From Actimicrobium sp035984655 (GTDB lineage: Bacteria; Pseudomonadota; Gammaproteobacteria; Burkholderiales; Burkholderiaceae_D): a stretch of 64,000 nt of DNA. Positions 59,484-64,000 of this stretch are shown here, in pieces. Position 1 is the stretch's first letter; the number at the start of each line of letters is the position of its first letter. The stretch lies in assembly GCF_035984655.1 (NCBI RefSeq), contig NZ_JAXCHT010000007.1, forward strand, positions 1-64,000, written 5' to 3'. The position numbers and the translations under genes were made by a program. The notes beneath the pieces were generated by a model. That model had not been told where the DNA came from and did not search any database. It worked only from the letters and a program-made list of their open reading frames with translations.

Positions 59484-59969
59484 ATGCCGTCGTTTGACGT
59501 AGTTTCAGAAGCAAACAGTGTCGAGGTCAAGAATGCCGTCGAACAGGCCAACAAGGAAATCTCGACGCGCTTTGATTTCAAGGGCAGCGACGCCCGGATA
59601 GAACAAAAGGAATTCGAACTCACCGCGTATGCCGATGCCGATTTCCAGCTCAGCCAGGTGCGTGACGTCCTGAACAACAAGCTCTCCAAGCGCAACGTCG
59701 ACTTGCGTTTTCTTGATGTCGGCGAGATCAAGAAAATCGGCGGCGACAAGGTCAAGCAGGTCATCAAGATCAAGAACGGCATCGAAACCGAAGCCGCCAA
59801 AAAGATCGTCCGCGTGATCAAGGACAGCAAGATGAAAGTGCAGGCCAGCATCCAGGGCGACGCCGTGCGCATCACTGGCGCCAAGCGCGACGACCTGCAG
59901 GCAGCGATGGCCACGCTGCGCAAGGACATTGCCGACCTGCCGCTCGAATTCAACAACTTCCGCGACTAA
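59484..59969 (+). CDS. yajQ: YajQ family cyclic di-GMP / nucleotide-binding protein
   Basis: 161 residues, two RNP-like domains: MPSFDVVSEANSVEVKNAVE, ISTRFDFKGSDARIE, IGGDKVKQVIKIKNGIETEA, AVRITGAKRDDLQAAMATLR. YajQ homologues bind cyclic di-GMP and act with transcription factors; some affect phage and virulence. AAGGAA precedes the start. Fits a window with several cyclic di-GMP enzymes. Confidence 0.92.
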   Translation: MPSFDVVSEANSVEVKNAVEQANKEISTRFDFKGSDARIEQKEFELTAYADADFQLSQVRDVLNNKLSKRNVDLRFLDVGEIKKIGGDKVKQVIKIKNGIETEAAKKIVRVIKDSKMKVQASIQGDAVRITGAKRDDLQAAMATLRKDIADLPLEFNNFRD

Positions 59970-59989
59970 CGCCCGCTGTAGCTGCCCAG

Positions 59990-60289
59990 ATGCCGCGCTA
60001 CTCATTTCCAGCCCTGATCACGGCTGCGCCAGTCGTGCGTGCGGAAACGCGCAGCCGCGCATCACCGGCAACGCCTCACCAAGGCGATCAGACGCCGCTG
60101 GAAAAGCTGTTCCCACAGATTCTCAGCGCGATCCAGGCAATGTGGGGCTACCCCGAGCTGAACCTGTACTTCACCAAACTGACCATCGATGATCGCGGCG
60201 ACCGCGCCGGGTTTCCGGCGGAAGTCTGGGAGGAACTGTATCTGCTGATGGCCTTGCATGTGGCAGCGTTCCCGGAGCAGCGCAAATGA
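59990..60289 (+). CDS. Hypothetical protein coupled to the aspartic protease gene
   Basis: 99 residues. N-terminal about 35 residues are Ala/Thr/Arg-rich and low complexity; the C-terminal part (TPLEKLFPQILSAIQAMWGY, PELNLYFTKLTIDDRGDRAG, FPAEVWEELYLLMALHVAAF) reads as a real helical domain. No known family is recognised. Its stop overlaps the protease start (ATGA), supporting translation. No clear ribosome site at 59990; the start could be further in. Confidence 0.55.
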   Translation: MPRYSFPALITAAPVVRAETRSRASPATPHQGDQTPLEKLFPQILSAIQAMWGYPELNLYFTKLTIDDRGDRAGFPAEVWEELYLLMALHVAAFPEQRK

Positions 60290-60915
60290 AGGTCGCGCTG
60301 ATCCTGCTGTGTGGCCTGAACGGTGTCGCGGCCCATGCCGGCAGCATCGGCGTGGTCGGCCTGTTTCCGGGCAAGGCAGTGCTGCTGGTCGATGCCGCTG
60401 CGCCCAAGACGTATGCGATTGGCGCAACGATTTCCGACGGCGTGAAACTGATCGGCGTCACCGAGACCGCAGCGCAGATCGACGATCACGGCAAGCGCCA
60501 GACGCTCGCCATCGGCACCCATTTCAGCCGTTCCGAGTCGGGCGGCGCCGCGAGCGTCACCTTGCAGGCCGACAGTCGCGGACACTTCATCACGGCAGGT
60601 CAGATCAACGGCGTCGGCGTGACCATGCTGGTCGACACCGGCGCCAGCATGATTTCGATGTCGACCCAGGAGGCGCGCCGGCTGGGCATCGATTTCAAGG
60701 GTGGCCAGCGCGGGTTTTCCAGCACCGCCAACGGTGTGGTGCCGGTGTATCAAGTCCGTCTCAACAGCGTACGGATCGGCGACATCGAGCTCAGCCAGGT
60801 CGACGCCATGGTCCATGAAAGCAACCTGCCCTTCCTGTTGTTGGGCATGTCGTTCCTGAACCGCACGCAGATGCAGCGCGATGGCGAGCGCATGGTGCTC
60901 ACCAAGCGCTTCTGA
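60286..60915 (+). CDS. Retropepsin-like aspartic protease (clan AA, exported)
   Basis: 209 residues: signal peptide (LILLCGLNGVAAHAG), a beta domain (SIGVVGLFPGKAVLLVDAAA), then a single retropepsin unit with the catalytic motif INGVGVTMLVDTGASMISMS and the second conserved loop LLLGMSFLNRTQMQRDGERM. These form dimers to make one active site. Such periplasmic proteins (TIGR02281-like) have unclear substrates. It ends 10 bases before the convergent aroG stop. Confidence 0.85.
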   Translation: MKVALILLCGLNGVAAHAGSIGVVGLFPGKAVLLVDAAAPKTYAIGATISDGVKLIGVTETAAQIDDHGKRQTLAIGTHFSRSESGGAASVTLQADSRGHFITAGQINGVGVTMLVDTGASMISMSTQEARRLGIDFKGGQRGFSSTANGVVPVYQVRLNSVRIGDIELSQVDAMVHESNLPFLLLGMSFLNRTQMQRDGERMVLTKRF

Positions 60916-60924
60916 ATCCCGCCG

Positions 60925-61989
60925 TCAGGCGTCGGGATCTTTCAGGCGGCGTTGCTTGACCGCCTGCGCCAGGCCTTCCAGCACACCGATACTCTCTGCC
61001 CAACTGATACAGCCATCGGTCACCGATTGCCCATACACCAGCTCCTTGCCCGGAATCAGATCCTGGCGTCCCGCCACCAGATGCGATTCGATCATCAAGC
61101 CGACGATGCGGGTGTCGCCGCCAGCAATCTGGCGTGCAATGTCGGCGCACACCGGAATCTGGTTTTGTGGGTTTTTACTGCTGTTGGCATGCGAGGCATC
61201 AATCATCAGCCGTGCCGCCAGACCGGCGGCGGCGATGTCCTTGCAGGCGACATCGACGCTGGCAGCATCGTAGTTCGGCGTCTTGCCGCCGCGCAGAATG
61301 ATGTGGCAGTCTTCATTGCCGTTGGTCGAGACGATGGCCGAATGGCCGCCTTTGGTCACCGACAGGAAATGATGCGGCTGCGACGCCGCCTTGATGGCAT
61401 CGACGGCGATCTTGATATTGCCATCGGTGCCATTCTTGAATCCGACCGGGCACGACAGGCCGGATGCCAATTCGCGATGCACCTGCGATTCCGTGGTGCG
61501 CGCACCAATGGCGCCCCAGCTGATCAGGTCGGCGATGTACTGCGGGCTGATGACGTCGAGGAATTCGGTACCGGCCGGCAGGCCCATTTCGTTGATCTTC
61601 AACAGCAGTTCACGCGCCATGCGCAGGCCGTCGTTGATACGAAAGCTGTTGTCCATGTACGGGTCATTGATCATGCCCTTCCAGCCGACCGTGGTGCGCG
61701 GCTTCTCGAAGTACACCCGCATGACGATTTCCAGTTCCCCGGCAAACAGCGCGCGAGCATCCGCCAGCAATGCGGCGTATTCCAGCGCGGCCTTCGGGTC
61801 ATGGATGGAGCACGGTCCGATGACGACCATCACACGATCATCCTGCCCGTGCAGGATGCGATGCAGGGCATTGCGCGAATCGGCGGCCACGGTCGCGGCA
61901 TTGTCCGAGCAGGCGAACTCGCGGATCAGATGCGAGGGCGGCGTCAGTTCTTTCATTTCCCGGATGCGCAAATCATCGGTGCGGGGCAT
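60925..61989 (-). CDS. aroG: 3-deoxy-7-phosphoheptulonate synthase (DAHP synthase, AroG type)
   Basis: 354 residues, class I DAHP synthase: VIGPCSIHDPKAALEYAALL, MRVYFEKPRTTVGWKGMIND, LGAIGARTTESQVHRELASG-type region, MIDASHANSSKNPQNQIPVC (metal and substrate). It condenses PEP and erythrose-4-phosphate, the first step of aromatic amino acid synthesis. Class I enzymes are feedback-inhibited by Phe or Tyr. GGAGAA lies 5 bases before the ATG. A Tyr/Phe-rich leader peptide and a terminator precede it, indicating attenuation by charged tRNA levels. Confidence 0.94.
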   Translation of the reverse strand: MPRTDDLRIREMKELTPPSHLIREFACSDNAATVAADSRNALHRILHGQDDRVMVVIGPCSIHDPKAALEYAALLADARALFAGELEIVMRVYFEKPRTTVGWKGMINDPYMDNSFRINDGLRMARELLLKINEMGLPAGTEFLDVISPQYIADLISWGAIGARTTESQVHRELASGLSCPVGFKNGTDGNIKIAVDAIKAASQPHHFLSVTKGGHSAIVSTNGNEDCHIILRGGKTPNYDAASVDVACKDIAAAGLAARLMIDASHANSSKNPQNQIPVCADIARQIAGGDTRIVGLMIESHLVAGRQDLIPGKELVYGQSVTDGCISWAESIGVLEGLAQAVKQRRLKDPDA

Positions 61990-62028
61990 GGTGTTCTCCA
62001 GTCAAGATAATCAAGTAAAAGCGGAAAT

Positions 62029-62056
62029 AAAAAAAACCGCCATTTCTGGCGGTTTT
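62029..62056 (-). terminator. Attenuator terminator in the aroG leader
   Basis: Read on the minus strand: AAAACCGCCA, loop GAAA, TGGCGGTTTT then a run of eight Ts, ending 39 bases before the aroG ATG. It stands between the leader peptide stop (62074) and aroG, exactly where an attenuator is expected. Its 5' arm (ACCGCC) can also pair with GGCGGT at about 62113-62118, inside the leader ORF, giving an antiterminator. Confidence 0.8.
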
Positions 62057-62073
62057 CAAGGAATCTGGTCGGG

Positions 62074-62172
62074 CTACGCTGATCTTGCTTTTACGTGAAC
62101 CTGCCGCATTTCCACCGCCGTTGGGCTGGAATCGCTAAAGTAAAAGTAAAAGTAATCGTGGCGCTGTGGCAT
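62074..62172 (-). CDS. aroG leader peptide (Tyr/Phe-rich, attenuation)
   Basis: A 32-codon minus-strand ORF beginning ATG at 62172. It has three consecutive Tyr-Phe codon pairs, TAC TTT repeated three times (peptide MPQRHDYFYFYFSDSS...), then ends TAG at 62074, 85 bases before aroG. Stalling at scarce Tyr- or Phe-tRNA on these codons would free the GGCGGT segment that disrupts the terminator. The segment TTTCCAC upstream of the ATG can pair with GTGGAAA that follows GGCGGT, giving the alternative 1:2 hairpin. No strong ribosome site is visible before the ATG, the one weak point. Confidence 0.7.
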   Translation of the reverse strand: MPQRHDYFYFYFSDSSPTAVEMRQVHVKARSA

Positions 62173-62223
62173 CGGAGGTCGAAGTCAGTGGTTCGTATTC
62201 AGTGGAAACGATAGTGCAGCATA

Positions 62224-62252
62224 ACGCCGGCTTTGGCAAGCCTCGCCGGCGT
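62224..62252 (-). terminator. Hairpin after tldD
   Basis: 8-bp perfect stem ACGCCGGC/GCCGGCGT with a 13-base loop that itself can pair, 22 bases after the tldD stop. There is no T-run, so termination is uncertain; it separates tldD from the aroG leader. Confidence 0.35.
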
Positions 62253-62273
62253 ATCCGTTGGCATTCCGACGAA

Positions 62274-63734
62274 TCAGGCGGTTCCGCCCACCGTCACGCC
62301 ATCGATGCGCAGGGTTGGCTGGCCGACGCCGACCGGAACGCTCTGCCCTTCCTTGCCACACACGCCGACGCCGGAATCGAGCCGCATGTCATTGCCAATC
62401 ATCGAAACCCGGTTCAGGACTTCAGGACCGTTGCCGATCAGCGTCGCGCCCTTGACCGGGTACGTGACCTTGCCATCCTCGATCATGTAGGCTTCGCTGG
62501 CCGAGAACACGAACTTGCCGTTGGTGATGTCGACCTGACCACCGCCGAAATTGACCGCGTACAAACCATTCTTGACCGAGCCGATGATTTCGGCCGGATC
62601 ACGGTCGCCGCCCAGCATGTAGGTATTGGTCATGCGCGGCATCGGCAGATGCGCAAACGACTCGCGCCGGGCATTGCCGGTGACCGGCATCTTCATCAGC
62701 CGGGCGTTCATGGTGTCCTGGATGTAGCCCTTCAGGATGCCGTCTTCGATCAGCGTGGTGCATTGCGAGGCGTTGCCTTCATCGTCCATGTTCATCGAGC
62801 CGCGCCGGTTGGCAATGGTGCCATCGTCAACCACAGTGACGCCCTTGGCCGCAACCCGTTCGCCGATCATGCCGGCAAAGGTGCTGGAACCCTTGCGATT
62901 GAAGTCGCCTTCCAGCCCGTGACCGATGGCCTCGTGCAGCAGGATGCCCGGCCAGCCCGGCCCGAGCACGACCGTCATCGGCCCGGCCGGGGCCGGGCGC
63001 GCTTCCAGATTGACCAGCGCACCTGCGACGGCATCGCTGGCATATTGCTCGATCAGCGCATCGGTGAAGTAGCCGTAACTGTAACGTCCACCGCCGCCCG
63101 ACGAACCCGACTCACGCCGTCCGTTTTGTTCAGCGATCACCGTGATGGACATGCGCACCAGTGGCCGGATGTCGGCGGCCAGCACACCGTCGCTGCGCAG
63201 CACCAGCACCACATCGTATTCGGCCGCCAGGCTGGCGCGGACCTGCACGATGCGCGGGTCCTTGGCGCGCGCGATGCGTTCGACGCGTTCGAGCAGCTTG
63301 ATCTTGTCGGTCGCGTCCATCGAAGTCAGCGGGTCATTCGGCAGGTACAGCGCGCGACCACCCGCGTGCTGGGTGTTGCCGGCGACTTTTACCTTGCCGG
63401 CCCCTTGCCGGCCGATGGTGCGGGTCGCGGCGGCGGCTTCGAGCAGGGCGCGTTCCGAGATTTCATCGGAATACGCAAACGCGGTCTTGTCACCGGAGAC
63501 GGCGCGCACACCGACACCCTGGTCGATCGAGAAACTGCCGGTCTTGACGACGCCTTCTTCCAGGCTCCAGCTTTCGCTGCGGGTCAGCTGAAAATACAGA
63601 TCGGCGTAGTCGACCTTGTGCGTGAACATCGTGCCGATGGCCTTGATTGCCTTGGCCTCATCGAGGCCGAATGGTGTCAACAGCACATCGCGGGCGACGG
63701 CGAGATTGGAAAAATCGGGTTCGAACAGTTTCAT
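62274..63734 (-). CDS. tldD: Metalloprotease TldD
   Basis: 486 residues. TldD/PmbA fold with the zinc motif LLHEAIGHGLEGDFNRKGS, SGSSGGGGRYSYGYFTDALI, SMNMDDEGNASQCTTLIEDG and YGVDLAVGGG-like C-terminal loops (VNFGGGQVDITNGKFVFSAS). TldD with TldE degrades unfolded peptides and processes microcins and CcdA. The start at 63734 gives the canonical MKLFEPDFS. A nitrilase gene lies upstream, the usual order. Confidence 0.93.
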   Translation of the reverse strand: MKLFEPDFSNLAVARDVLLTPFGLDEAKAIKAIGTMFTHKVDYADLYFQLTRSESWSLEEGVVKTGSFSIDQGVGVRAVSGDKTAFAYSDEISERALLEAAAATRTIGRQGAGKVKVAGNTQHAGGRALYLPNDPLTSMDATDKIKLLERVERIARAKDPRIVQVRASLAAEYDVVLVLRSDGVLAADIRPLVRMSITVIAEQNGRRESGSSGGGGRYSYGYFTDALIEQYASDAVAGALVNLEARPAPAGPMTVVLGPGWPGILLHEAIGHGLEGDFNRKGSSTFAGMIGERVAAKGVTVVDDGTIANRRGSMNMDDEGNASQCTTLIEDGILKGYIQDTMNARLMKMPVTGNARRESFAHLPMPRMTNTYMLGGDRDPAEIIGSVKNGLYAVNFGGGQVDITNGKFVFSASEAYMIEDGKVTYPVKGATLIGNGPEVLNRVSMIGNDMRLDSGVGVCGKEGQSVPVGVGQPTLRIDGVTVGGTA

Positions 63735-63776
63735 GATTGGGGTGCTTTGCAATGAGGTCCTGGGCGGGATTGTAGA

Positions 63777-64000
63777 TCAGAGGCGGCGGTGGTGCAGTGC
63801 CGGCAGACTATCGCGGACGTTTTCAAGATGATGGGGTTCAGTGTGCCCGATTACAAGGCCCTCGCCTTCCGGCAACACATCGAGAATCTCGCCCCACGGA
63901 TCGATCAGCATGCTGTGGCCCCAAGTGCGGCGTCCGTTCTGGTGCTGCCCGCCCTGCGCCGCAGCCAGCACGTAGCACTGGTTTTCGATGGCGCGTGCAC
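63777..64000 (-). CDS. Carbon-nitrogen hydrolase (nitrilase superfamily), C-terminal part
   Basis: About 74 residues of the C-terminus, open at the right edge. ARAIENQCYVLAAAQGGQHQ followed by NGRRTWGHSMLIDPWGEIL is the end of the Nit1/YbeM amidohydrolases (deaminated glutathione amidase group); the catalytic Glu/Lys/Cys lie outside the window. It is in line with tldD, 42 bases upstream. Confidence 0.85.
   Translation of the reverse strand, partial: ARAIENQCYVLAAAQGGQHQNGRRTWGHSMLIDPWGEILDVLPEGEGLVIGHTEPHHLENVRDSLPALHHRRL

Noticed and set aside
62029..62056. Reading the hairpin simply as the tldD terminator
   Set aside because: It lies more than 200 bases after tldD, next to aroG, behind a Tyr/Phe leader ORF and with a competing antiterminator, which fits attenuation better.

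Overview
The window is a GC-rich stretch of bacterial chromosome with dense gene packing. It reads as a betaproteobacterium of the order Burkholderiales, possibly Oxalobacteraceae. The taxonomic call is inference, from the look of the housekeeping proteins and from blocks such as orn / M48 protease / phhB / rsgA, argF-argG and tldD-nitrilase. I saw no rRNA, tRNA or CRISPR array.

Layout. 1-977: the end of an IS256-like insertion sequence abuts the tail of a heavy-metal-associated (HMA) protein gene, followed by a small heavy-metal-binding ORF and a DUF305 protein; this looks like the remains of a copper-type metal locus. 1163-6327: two tandem family-5 solute-binding proteins, a DUF3016 protein and an EamA exporter. 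6464-11168: a lysine / 2-aminoadipate catabolic cluster (2-oxoadipate dioxygenase-like DUF1338 protein, aminoadipate-semialdehyde dehydrogenase, saccharopine dehydrogenase) with a divergent Lrp/AsnC regulator. 11376-22222: signalling genes, namely a GGDEF-EAL protein, OmpW with a perfect FNR box, and a three-gene unit of periplasmic binding protein, hybrid histidine kinase and REC-PAS-GGDEF cyclase. 22568-25592: a translationally coupled trio (haem-oxygenase-like diiron oxidase, methyltransferase, ATP-grasp ligase) that looks like a small biosynthetic operon, followed by OsmC, a VOC protein, a membrane-bound C13 (caspase-like) peptidase and a TonB receptor.

31101-41235: a collagen-like lipoprotein, a ParB-like/SulP pair, then a seven-gene minus-strand run interpreted as an arsenosugar locus: MTA phosphorylase, PhnD and PhnE transporter parts, radical-SAM ArsS, a VTT-fused flavin disulfide reductase and two glycosyltransferase-like proteins. 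41272-46692: srkA kinase, a UPF0149/SEC-C protein, a PIN toxin-antitoxin module, decayed fragments of a thiolase and of the UPF0149 gene, an MFS transporter and a 3-oxoadipyl-CoA thiolase. 46753-52583: orn, M48 protease, phhB, rsgA, argF, argG, ppnP. 52599-58231: an AAA ATPase with repeated operator-like sites, then a second signalling unit (CHASE3 kinase, receiver protein, and a REC-PAS-GAF-GGDEF-EAL protein with a broken cyclase motif). 58351-64000: murB, yajQ, a retropepsin-like protease, aroG, tldD and the end of a nitrilase.

Two results stand out. First, the aroG leader encodes a previously unlisted short peptide with three consecutive Tyr-Phe pairs, followed by a strong terminator whose 5' arm can pair with a sequence inside the leader; together these form a textbook ribosome-mediated attenuator. 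Second, the order MTA phosphorylase / ArsS / nucleotidyltransferase-fold protein / glycosyltransferase suggests a concrete route from an arseno-adenosine to a glycosylated arsenosugar.
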